Assembly: GCA_024691145.1 (NCBI GenBank) | Contig: JAILNW010000425.1 | Span: forward strand, 1 to 6,235 | From: Lachnospiraceae bacterium | GTDB lineage: Bacteria; Bacillota; Clostridia; Lachnospirales; Lachnospiraceae | Direction: 5' to 3' | DNA length: 6,235 nucleotides | Shown here: piece after piece, positions 1-5,785 of the stretch | Layout of the letters: each line of letters begins with the position of its first letter | How positions within the stretch are numbered: position 1 is the first letter of the stretch | Notes under the pieces: model-generated | Seen by the model: the letters and a program-made list of their open reading frames with translations, nothing else | Databases searched by the model: none | What the model was told of the DNA's origin: nothing | Position numbers and translations under genes: made by a program

Positions 1-69
1 GTAACCTTGATATAATATCACTGGCTGTATCTGATAAGGCATATAGAGATGGTATTATATCAAGGTTAC
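1..69. repeat. Imperfect 20-bp inverted repeat at the window edge
   Basis: Bases 1-17 are the exact reverse complement of 53-69. After one G/T mismatch (18 against 52) the match continues for 19-20 against 50-51, so 19 of 20 positions pair around a 29-bp spacer. The repeat lies inside the coding region of the secreted protein, where the arms encode C155-I160 and I173-L177. The left arm starts at base 1, so its true extent is unknown. Confidence 0.75.
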
Positions 70-532
70 AGCTAGGTTCTAACTTCATCGCTGTAACAAG
101 ATTATTCTCATTATATGTGCCGTCTGCTCCATACAGGCACACTATGTTAAAATTAACAATTACCGAATCATTTGGAACATCTGGCGCAACCTTCATCTCG
201 AATGTTGCATTCGCTTCTCCTCCCTTTCCGATACTTGAAATATATAACTGATTAGTTTTTCCTGCTGTAGGATATATATAATTATTCTCGCTATTAAATG
301 TTATAAGTACATCATACGCATCTGTAGTGGATGACATATTCTTAACTTTAAAATTACATGTAAAGGTCTCATCCGAAGCTGCTCTTCCCTCTTTAATGCT
401 ATAAGAATCTATCACTATCTTAGGTGCTGGTTCTGCAAATGCAGGCTTATAATTTGTAACTGTACAAAAGCCCAATATAGCAAATACAAATACTGCCAAC
501 CTGATTATTCTGTCTTTAATTGAATTATTCAT
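1..532 (-). CDS. Secreted protein with adhesion-like beta domain (5' part, 3' end outside window)
   Basis: The reading frame is open from the ATG at 532 to the left edge, giving 177 codons and no stop, so the C-terminal part is missing. Residues 1-33 form a classical signal peptide: basic start (K6, R8, R11), hydrophobic core at about 9-23, and an AFA cleavage site before E34. C23 is not in a proper lipobox because Phe precedes it, so a lipoprotein is unlikely. Residues about 37-150 look like one beta-sandwich: hydrophobic/polar alternation, an extended 'F.V.N.S.....Y.V.I.F' start near 61-79, and a 'I..G......F.M.V.P' middle near 101-117. This resembles CARDB/COG1361 S-layer-type domains, which are often found on extracellular proteins and beside ABC exporters. 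The start is supported by AAGGAAG at 545-539, six bases upstream. The gene is divergent from the phosphoesterase gene. Function is unassigned; the fold resemblance is inference. Confidence 0.8.
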   Translation of the reverse strand, partial: MNNSIKDRIIRLAVFVFAILGFCTVTNYKPAFAEPAPKIVIDSYSIKEGRAASDETFTCNFKVKNMSSTTDAYDVLITFNSENNYIYPTAGKTNQLYISSIGKGGEANATFEMKVAPDVPNDSVIVNFNIVCLYGADGTYNENNLVTAMKLEPSCNLDIIPSLYALSDTASDIISRL

Positions 533-625
533 ATTTTTCTTCCTTTCCGCAATAAATACTCTTATTGATTTTTCTTCAATATGTTGTTATAATAAATAGC
601 AATAAACAAGAAAGGGAGTCTTATA
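533..625. promoter_or_regulatory. Divergent intergenic region with both start regions
   Basis: These 93 bases separate two genes transcribed away from each other and must carry both promoters. The rightward promoter is clear (separate entry). For the leftward gene only a ribosome binding site is convincing (545-539). A possible leftward -10, TATAAC read from 591 to 586, would overlap the rightward TATAAT, but no good -35 lies at the right distance. If it is real, the two promoters would compete for polymerase. Confidence 0.5.
565..593 (+). promoter_or_regulatory. Sigma-A type promoter with extended -10 for the phosphoesterase gene
   Basis: TTGATT at 565-570 (four of six consensus bases) is followed by a 17-base spacer and a perfect TATAAT at 588-593. 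The TG of an extended -10 is at 585-586. Transcription should begin near 600, leaving a leader of about 25 bases that contains the ribosome binding site AAAGGGAG at 611-618, seven bases before the ATG at 626. No operator-like dyad is visible. Confidence 0.75.
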
Positions 626-1498
626 ATGAAAAAAATCACTACTTATCTAAATAACTTAAAGAAAAAACCAAAAAAGCTAGTATTTTACATAGTCTTAATA
701 ATTTTCGCTCTTACATTTATATTGTTAAAAACCGGTATATTCAATCATCTCGAACTAACAACATATACGTATACTTCAGATAAACTTCCTGAAGCTTTTG
801 ACGGTTATAACATAGTACAAATATCCGATCTGCATGTCAAGTTCTTTGGCAAAGACAACTGCGAGCTGATTGATAAAGTTAAGTCTTGTAATCCTGACAT
901 CATTGCCATTACTGGTGACCTTCTAAATGATGATTTAGATGATCTAAGTTCACTGTATCCGTTCTTAGATGAACTGTCATCCATAGCTCCTACATATTTT
1001 ATATGCGGTAACCATGATATGCCAACCTGGCAGGAATATCTTTCCCTTGTACAGCTATTGTATCAGTATAATATTGTTACAATAGATAACCAAACTGTTG
1101 AACTTTCAAAGGATAATGAAAGCATATACCTTTCAGGACTATTTAGTTATACAGAATCATCATCCATAAATATATCTCAGGATAACTTTAACATACTACT
1201 TTACCATTATGCAAATCACTTTGATAATATAAAACAACTTGGATTTGATCTTATAATTACAGGTCATACCCATGGTGGCATAATCAGACTACCATATATC
1301 GGAGGCCTGATTGGAACAGAATTTAACTTTTTTCCAAAGTATGACGGTGGTATAGATTTTGACGACTCCACTAAAACAACAATGATTACATCAAGAGGTT
1401 TAGGTGAAGCATTCATTCCAAGATTTAATAATAATCCTGAACTTGTAAGCATTACACTAAAAAAAGGCAATAACATCAACACTATACAAACCAAGTAA
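626..1498 (+). CDS. Membrane-anchored metallophosphoesterase, YkuE-like
   Basis: This 290-residue protein belongs to the calcineurin-like metallophosphoesterases, which use two metal ions to hydrolyse phosphoester or pyrophosphate bonds. The lysine-rich N-terminus (K12-K17) precedes one hydrophobic segment at about 18-36, which should anchor the catalytic domain outside the membrane. No twin-arginine motif is present, unlike Bacillus subtilis YkuE. The metal-site motifs are complete: S67-D-L-H70, G97-D98, G128-N-H-D131, H194, and G213-H-T-H-G-G218. The ending 'SRGLG' (256-260) followed by 'RFNNNPEL' is typical of the YkuE branch. Length is normal and the start has a strong ribosome binding site. 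YkuE-like enzymes have been linked to cleavage of UDP-diacylglucosamine-type pyrophosphates in vitro; the substrate here is not predictable. The gene stands alone between a divergent gene and a convergent operon and has its own terminator. Confidence 0.93.
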   Translation: MKKITTYLNNLKKKPKKLVFYIVLIIFALTFILLKTGIFNHLELTTYTYTSDKLPEAFDGYNIVQISDLHVKFFGKDNCELIDKVKSCNPDIIAITGDLLNDDLDDLSSLYPFLDELSSIAPTYFICGNHDMPTWQEYLSLVQLLYQYNIVTIDNQTVELSKDNESIYLSGLFSYTESSSINISQDNFNILLYHYANHFDNIKQLGFDLIITGHTHGGIIRLPYIGGLIGTEFNFFPKYDGGIDFDDSTKTTMITSRGLGEAFIPRFNNNPELVSITLKKGNNINTIQTK

Positions 1499-1506
1499 CT
1501 ATAATT

Positions 1507-1572
1507 CGGTTAAGTATTATTGTTTCTTCTTGTTTAATTTCATGAAGTAATCATGATACTTAACCGTTTTTT
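1507..1572 (+). terminator. Intrinsic terminator of the phosphoesterase gene, inside the convergent gene's 3' end
   Basis: CGGTTAAGTAT at 1507-1517 pairs exactly with ATACTTAACCG at 1556-1566, and six T residues follow at 1567-1572. The 38-base loop holds a second hairpin: TCATGA at 1540-1545 and again at 1551-1556 (self-complementary, five-base loop), which competes for one base of the outer stem. The right arm and T tract lie within the last codons of the CpsD-like gene on the other strand. The leftward transcript could form the same hairpin, but no U tract would follow, so it should terminate only rightward transcription. Confidence 0.7.
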
Positions 1573-2203
1573 CATAATCATCCTCATCAACTCTATTTAC
1601 TATAATACCCATTATTTTAGAATTAACATTAGCAAATGTTTTCTGAGCCTCAACTATGGAATTCTTTAATGTTCTGTTCTCCATAGCTACTAGTATTGTT
1701 CCATCCACCTTACTTGAAATCATGGCTGGGTCAACTACTGTATTAGCAGCAACAGTATCAATAATAACAAAATCAAATTTTTCCTTCATAATCTTGATAA
1801 AGCCATCAAATTTCTCTGAACATAATACCCTTACGGCATCTTCATTGCACTCACCACTGGGTATAAATTGCAATAATTTGAGAGTCGTAGGATAAATAAT
1901 ATTACTTTCTTCCCCAAGAAGATAATCCACAAGTCCAAAAGACTCTCCTACATTAAGTCTTTTATGAGCTATATCTTTTCTCATATCACAATCAATGAGC
2001 AATGTTCTTTGTCCTGATAATGCAAATGATATAGCCATATTAATTGCAACTGATGTTGAACCTGAACCTGGCTCACATCCGCATATCATAAATACATTAT
2101 CCCCATTCTCTTTTTTCTTCAAAATCATAGATACGACAACTTTGTCTATCGCATCCGTATATACTTTGCTTTTCTGCCTATACAAATCAATTACATGCTC
2201 CAT
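1517..2203 (-). CDS. CpsD/CapB-like P-loop protein (BY-kinase relative) with degenerate Walker A
   Basis: At 228 residues this matches the stand-alone cytoplasmic kinase half of bacterial tyrosine-kinase systems, which regulate capsule or exopolysaccharide chain length and export with a Wzz/CpsC membrane partner. The order of motifs is right: P-loop region 42-52, Walker A' 'LLIDCDMR' (68-75, D71 and D73), Walker B 'FVIID' (145-149), 'VNR' at 202-204, and tyrosines Y210, Y216 and Y219 as a short C-terminal cluster. The P-loop reads C-E-P-G-S-G-S-T-S, with Ser49 where the family has the nucleotide-binding Lys (GEGKST). The usual 'DTPP' after Walker B is 'DTVA'. It may therefore be a weak or inactive kinase, or a nucleotide-sensing relative. 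The start is set by AAGGA at 2215-2211, seven bases upstream. It lies 19 bases after the acyltransferase gene, last in the operon, and no CpsC-type partner is in the window. Confidence 0.88.
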   Translation of the reverse strand: MEHVIDLYRQKSKVYTDAIDKVVVSMILKKKENGDNVFMICGCEPGSGSTSVAINMAISFALSGQRTLLIDCDMRKDIAHKRLNVGESFGLVDYLLGEESNIIYPTTLKLLQFIPSGECNEDAVRVLCSEKFDGFIKIMKEKFDFVIIDTVAANTVVDPAMISSKVDGTILVAMENRTLKNSIVEAQKTFANVNSKIMGIIVNRVDEDDYEKTVKYHDYFMKLNKKKQ

Positions 2204-2222
2204 GCAATCATCCTTTCCACAA

Positions 2223-3239
2223 TTATTGTTTACTTTTTCCTAATATGAAATAACAATACCTGTTAATAAATATTATAACTGGTATAAGAATTAACGCAGT
2301 TAACAATACTATAACTATAGAGCCTAAATATGTAATAATCATCTCAGTAGCATGACTCAAATTTTTTGCATCAACAAACTTAAATAGAACCGTCATTAAC
2401 AATCTTTCTATTTTTCCATGTAATGCAAAGTATACCATAGTATTAGCACCTACAAATTTTATAAATTTATATTCACCTGAGTTCTTTGCCAGGCTTACTG
2501 CCATAACTAGTGCAATAAATGAAAAGATATAGTAAAATGGTATATTCTTGCCATAAGAATTAAAACATATATCTGCATCATCAAAAACATAATAATTCAA
2601 TATTATAAATAAAGCATATACTATAACAGATATTATTGCAAAAACACCATTTCCCATAAAATGCTCCATCTTTTCTTCCCAATACCTTTTATACAAATTG
2701 CCAAGTCCCATAAAAAAGCAAGAAACACCTATAAGCTGTAAATGCCATGGTAATGGCCCTCCTCCATTAACAGTATATATAACATCTGTTAAAGACATAA
2801 TAGTAATCAGTATAATAAACACATATACATTGTGTATATATTTTACTATAGGATAAAATACAATAAATACTACAAATATACATGCCAAAAACCAAAGTTC
2901 ATCGCCTTTTCCCCTTATCTGAAGGAAAAAGTTAACAAGCTGTTCCTTTAAGGGTTCCTGTTCAGATAAAGTAATAACCTGAGTAGCCAGAATGTTAATA
3001 ACCCCAAAAAACAAAAATGGTACCAATATAGTTCTTACTTTGTTTATGAAAAACTCTCCAAACTTTCTCTTAACACTGAATGTATATCCAGATGCAAAGA
3101 AAAAAGCTGATAAAAAAACAGGATTAATAATTCTCATATATTCTCTTGGCACAAAATCAACATGAACCATAAATACCAAAAGCATCGCATAACCTTTAAT
3201 AAGATCAACCCATGCAACTCTTTTTTTCGCAGCTTCCAT
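2223..3239 (-). CDS. Acyltransferase family 3 membrane protein (probable polysaccharide O-acyltransferase)
   Basis: This 338-residue, very hydrophobic protein has about ten predicted membrane helices and the hallmarks of the acyltransferase-3 family (PF01757; relatives include OatA and WecH). These are D12-L-I-K15-G near the N-terminus with H26 in the first helix (the 'D..KG......H' motif), 'FFFASGY' at 46-52, 'ELWFLA' at 114-119, and a late 'GANTMVYFALH' ending at H274. Such enzymes transfer acyl groups, usually acetyl, to sugars of surface polysaccharides or their lipid-linked precursors. Length is typical and there is no SGNH domain. The start has a purine-rich AAGGGAAG at 3256-3249, about ten bases upstream, slightly far but acceptable. 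It lies 29 bases downstream of a glycosyltransferase gene and 19 bases upstream of the CpsD-like gene, so it is clearly operonic. The donor and target sugar cannot be read from sequence. Confidence 0.9.
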   Translation of the reverse strand: MEAAKKRVAWVDLIKGYAMLLVFMVHVDFVPREYMRIINPVFLSAFFFASGYTFSVKRKFGEFFINKVRTILVPFLFFGVINILATQVITLSEQEPLKEQLVNFFLQIRGKGDELWFLACIFVVFIVFYPIVKYIHNVYVFIILITIMSLTDVIYTVNGGGPLPWHLQLIGVSCFFMGLGNLYKRYWEEKMEHFMGNGVFAIISVIVYALFIILNYYVFDDADICFNSYGKNIPFYYIFSFIALVMAVSLAKNSGEYKFIKFVGANTMVYFALHGKIERLLMTVLFKFVDAKNLSHATEMIITYLGSIVIVLLTALILIPVIIFINRYCYFILGKSKQ

Positions 3240-3268
3240 CTTTTATATCTTCCCTTCAAAAATAACTA

Positions 3269-4507
3269 TTACTTATTCTTCTTTTTTTCAAGTACTTTGT
3301 TATAAACATTCATAATTCTCTCATAATAAACATCTGCTGTATGTTCCTGTTCAATAACCTTTCTACAATTTTTGCCCATACTCACAATATCATCAGGGTT
3401 TTCACATAACATATTAATCTTTGCAGCAAGATCCTTATAATTGCCACTTTCAAATAAATAGCCACATTCACCATTCCTTACAAGATCTGGAATACCTCCT
3501 ATATTGGCTCCTATTGTAGGCTTTCCAAGACACATCATCTCTAAAACAGAATATGGTCCATTCTCATACCATTCAGAAGGCAATATATTAAACTTGGCTC
3601 TCTTTAATAAATCCTTTAATTCTTCACCCTTTTTGTATCCTAATAGTTCAACTCTCTTCTTTAAGGTGCTATCTAATTCTACTCTTCTTTTTATCTCAGC
3701 TTCTAATGGACCTCCACCTATTAAATACAACTTAGGTCCACCTACCATCTTCATGGCATCAAGAAGAGTAAATATGCCTTTTTCTTCAGCAAGTCTTCCA
3801 AAATAAACAAAATAATCATCAGATTCATAACATGGTACGTAATTAGACTGGTCAATGAAGTTCGGTATGAATTCAATCTTATCTGAATCTACTCCAAACT
3901 CAATCATCTTATCTCTATAGAATCTGCTAGGTGTAACAATATAATCTATCTTGTCTATCATCTTTTTCTTATATGCTCTTGTCATCTCAAGATATGTTAT
4001 AACACTGTTAGCCAAAGAATTCTTTACACATCTTTTTTTAATACAATTCTCATACTTGTGCCCCTTACATGCTTCACATATGCCTTCATCTGTAAGCATC
4101 TTATAGTTACCACAAACAAGTTTCAAATCATGTGCTGTATAAACTACAGGAATATCATACTTTTCAAACACATCTAATATGGAAGTTGATAACTGATGAT
4201 GAAAGTTCTGAAGATGTGCTACCTCAGGCTTTTCCTTACTTAACAATGCATTAAGTTTTCTCTTTGCCTCTCTTGAATAAATTATCTTAAGTGCATTATT
4301 AACTTTCTGATAAGGTTTTGTCTGAGTATAATAATCAATATTGTTGATAAAATACTTGCTATACTTTGACTCAAAGTTATTCTCATGTTTCATGGAAAAT
4401 TCCATAACCTCATTGCCATGTTTCCTAAGCATATTAGTTAATTCAAAATAATAGGTTTCAGCTCCACCTTTTATATAAAAATACTTATTAACATTTAAAA
4501 CTTTCAT
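3269..4507 (-). CDS. Glycosyltransferase family 4 (GT-B) with a cysteine cluster
   Basis: This is a retaining GT-B glycosyltransferase, expected on the cytoplasmic face of the membrane and transferring a sugar from a nucleotide donor to a growing lipid-linked glycan. Numbered from the upstream ATG at 4519: glycine loop 'KGGAE' (17-21), 'HLQNFHH' (102-108), 'TAHD' (128-131), 'IPNFID' (218-223), 'GRLAEEKG' (241-248), and the EX7E pair E319/E327 in the donor site. Between the two Rossmann domains is a cysteine-rich stretch, C136, C148, C151, C159 and C164; the last four have C-X2-C-X7-C-X4-C spacing. I place the start at the fifth codon (4507), because MKVLNVNKY is the usual family start and AGGG (4516-4513) lies five bases before it. 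The ATG at 4519 has a ribosome-binding-like AGGA only two or three bases away and would add four residues. Donor and acceptor are unknown. Confidence 0.92.
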   Translation of the reverse strand: MKVLNVNKYFYIKGGAETYYFELTNMLRKHGNEVMEFSMKHENNFESKYSKYFINNIDYYTQTKPYQKVNNALKIIYSREAKRKLNALLSKEKPEVAHLQNFHHQLSTSILDVFEKYDIPVVYTAHDLKLVCGNYKMLTDEGICEACKGHKYENCIKKRCVKNSLANSVITYLEMTRAYKKKMIDKIDYIVTPSRFYRDKMIEFGVDSDKIEFIPNFIDQSNYVPCYESDDYFVYFGRLAEEKGIFTLLDAMKMVGGPKLYLIGGGPLEAEIKRRVELDSTLKKRVELLGYKKGEELKDLLKRAKFNILPSEWYENGPYSVLEMMCLGKPTIGANIGGIPDLVRNGECGYLFESGNYKDLAAKINMLCENPDDIVSMGKNCRKVIEQEHTADVYYERIMNVYNKVLEKKKNK

Positions 4508-4510
4508 CAT

Positions 4511-4516
4511 TTCCCT
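4511..4516 (-). promoter_or_regulatory. Ribosome binding site that favours the 4507 start
   Basis: AGGGAA, read from 4516 to 4511, lies inside the four extra codons of the longer form and is correctly placed for the ATG at 4507. It touches the ATG at 4510 directly. The TAGGA before the ATG at 4519 (4525-4521) is too close to that start to be ideal. Confidence 0.5.
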
Positions 4517-4523
4517 CATTTCC

Positions 4524-4541
4524 TATAAACTGTTTATAAAC
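4524..4541. repeat. Two overlapping short palindromes between the glycosyltransferase genes
   Basis: TATAAAC-T-GTTTATA at 4524-4538 and GTTTATAAAC at 4532-4541 overlap, so the element TATAAAC occurs twice, 11 bases apart. They fill the gap between the stop codon of one glycosyltransferase gene and the ribosome binding region of the next. The A/T-only stem would be weak. Confidence 0.45.
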
Positions 4542-5686
4542 TATTTATTCTTTTTTCCTTTTCTTGCTGCTTTTTTATAAAGTTCAATCGTCTGATCAAC
4601 AATGTCATCCCAGTTATACCTGCTTAATATATATCTCTGAGCTTTTCTTTTAAATCTTAAAACAGTCTCCTTATTATCTAAAAGAAACTGCAACTGTTTT
4701 CTAAGATCCTTTACGTTAGACTTTTTAAAAGTCACACCACATGTTCCTATAACGTTCTTGTTCTCAGCAATATTACTTGTAAGACAACAATTGCCATAGC
4801 TCATTGCTTCAAGTAAAGATATAGGCATTCCCTCAACATCGCTTGGTAAAACATACAAATATGCATTACTAAACAACTCTTCAAGCATCTCTCCCTGCAA
4901 AAATCCTGTTGCTATAATTCTTTCGTCACTTTCAATCATCTTATGTATTTCCTCAATGTAATCTCCTGAATGTGAACTTCCGCCAACTATAACAAGCTTT
5001 TTATCAGTGTTAGTCTTTTTAAATGCCTCTATCAGATAATGCAATCCCTTTTCAGGAACAATTCTCGCTAAAAATAATATATATTCGTCCTTTTTCAAAC
5101 CGTACTTCTTTTCAATAAGATTTGCTTTCTTTATAACGGGCTTTGAAATACCATTTGGAATATATATAGTTCTTCTTCCATATGTTCTATAGAAATATCT
5201 CTTTACATTCTCACTTAAAACTATTACTTCATCTGCTTTTTTAGCTGCCATTCTCTCCCCAAATCTAAGATAAGCGCTGGCAAATCCTCCCCACTTTGCT
5301 CTCTGACTGTCTAAACCATGTATGGTTGCAACAGTTTTTACTCCAAAAAGTTTCGCAAGTCCTATCATGGCACATGGACCTGATGCATGAAAATGCACTA
5401 CGTCATATTTGCCAAATATCGCTCTTATTGTAGCGAAAAACGAATATACAACTGCATTAAGCTGTTTACTCTGTGGGGTAGGTACATTTATTATCTTAAC
5501 ACCTTCATATGACTTTAAGTTCATATCACCATCATTTTCTTCCCCTGAAACATGATGTCCCTTTCTGTTGTAGGCAACTACTTTATGTCCCCTTTTAACC
5601 ATTCTCGTGCTTAATTCACTTACTACAACTTCAACGCCACCCTCTCTTGAAGGTATACGCTTATGTCCAATCATTGCTATCTTCAT
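4541..5686 (-). CDS. Glycosyltransferase family 4 (GT-B), rhamnosyltransferase-like N-terminus
   Basis: A 381-residue GT-B enzyme that should add a sugar to the cytoplasmic lipid-linked glycan. Numbered from the ATG at 5686: 'IGHKRIPSREGGVE' (6-19), which resembles the IG..GIPA..GG.E start of DUF1972/rhamnosyltransferase-type GT4 proteins; 'VVHFHASGP' (96-104); 'TIHGLD' (121-126); 'IPNGI' (166-170); 'ARIVPEKG' (207-214); and the EX7E pair E265/E273 in 'EGMPISLLE'. The frame is open further up to an ATG at 5737, but that start has no ribosome binding site and would add 17 polar residues before the family start. The ATG at 5686 has AGGGAG nine bases upstream, and the probable promoter places transcription start close to 5741. 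The protein ends in a lysine-rich tail (RKGKKNK). It is 33 bases upstream of the second glycosyltransferase gene and differs clearly from it, so the two probably make different linkages. Confidence 0.92.
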   Translation of the reverse strand: MKIAMIGHKRIPSREGGVEVVVSELSTRMVKRGHKVVAYNRKGHHVSGEENDGDMNLKSYEGVKIINVPTPQSKQLNAVVYSFFATIRAIFGKYDVVHFHASGPCAMIGLAKLFGVKTVATIHGLDSQRAKWGGFASAYLRFGERMAAKKADEVIVLSENVKRYFYRTYGRRTIYIPNGISKPVIKKANLIEKKYGLKKDEYILFLARIVPEKGLHYLIEAFKKTNTDKKLVIVGGSSHSGDYIEEIHKMIESDERIIATGFLQGEMLEELFSNAYLYVLPSDVEGMPISLLEAMSYGNCCLTSNIAENKNVIGTCGVTFKKSNVKDLRKQLQFLLDNKETVLRFKRKAQRYILSRYNWDDIVDQTIELYKKAARKGKKNK

Positions 5687-5695
5687 AACCCAGCT

Positions 5696-5701
5696 CTCCC
5701 T
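5696..5701 (-). promoter_or_regulatory. Ribosome binding site that sets the start at 5686
   Basis: AGGGAG, read from 5701 to 5696 and preceded by a run of A, is nine bases before the ATG at 5686. Nothing comparable precedes the upstream in-frame ATG at 5737, where the preceding bases are only A/T-rich. Confidence 0.75.
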
Positions 5702-5747
5702 TTTTTGCATTGAGCTTTTTTTCTTATCAAAATACATGCGTATATAT

Positions 5748-5774
5748 TCTATAACATTTTTTTAATAATTGCAA
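5748..5774 (-). promoter_or_regulatory. Probable internal promoter before the glycosyltransferase genes
   Basis: Reading leftward, TTGCAA (5774-5769) is followed after 15 bases by TATAGA (5753-5748), with the TG of an extended -10 at 5756-5755. The spacer is short and contains seven A residues. Transcription would begin near 5741, about 55 bases before the chosen start of the downstream gene. No terminator separates the upstream zinc-ribbon gene, so both read-through and a fresh start are possible. Confidence 0.4.
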
Positions 5775-5785
5775 CCTTTAATTTT

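Noticed and set aside
1459..1465. Run of seven A (T7 on the minus strand) as terminator of the leftward operon
   Set aside because: No stable stem precedes it on the minus strand, and it lies about 50 bases past the stop, inside the opposite gene.
1264..1494. Open minus-strand frame of 76 codons
   Set aside because: It lies wholly inside the phosphoesterase gene, whose frame carries all catalytic motifs; its composition looks like antisense shadow and it resembles no family.
1656..1895. Open plus-strand frame of 79 codons opposite the CpsD-like gene
   Set aside because: No ribosome binding site or recognisable domain; the minus-strand frame has clear Walker A' and B motifs.
2079..2085. Sequencing error as the cause of the missing Walker A lysine
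   Set aside because: Ser-to-Lys would need more than one base change in the codon TCA, and the surrounding frame and motifs are intact, so a real substitution is more likely.
1995..2243. Open plus-strand frame of 82 codons opposite the CpsD-like gene start
   Set aside because: Antisense to the P-loop region and the gene junction, with no credible start signal.
3504..3806. Open plus-strand frame of 100 codons
   Set aside because: Antisense to the EX7E and GRL..EKG region of a GT4 gene; conserved motifs on the minus strand explain its openness.
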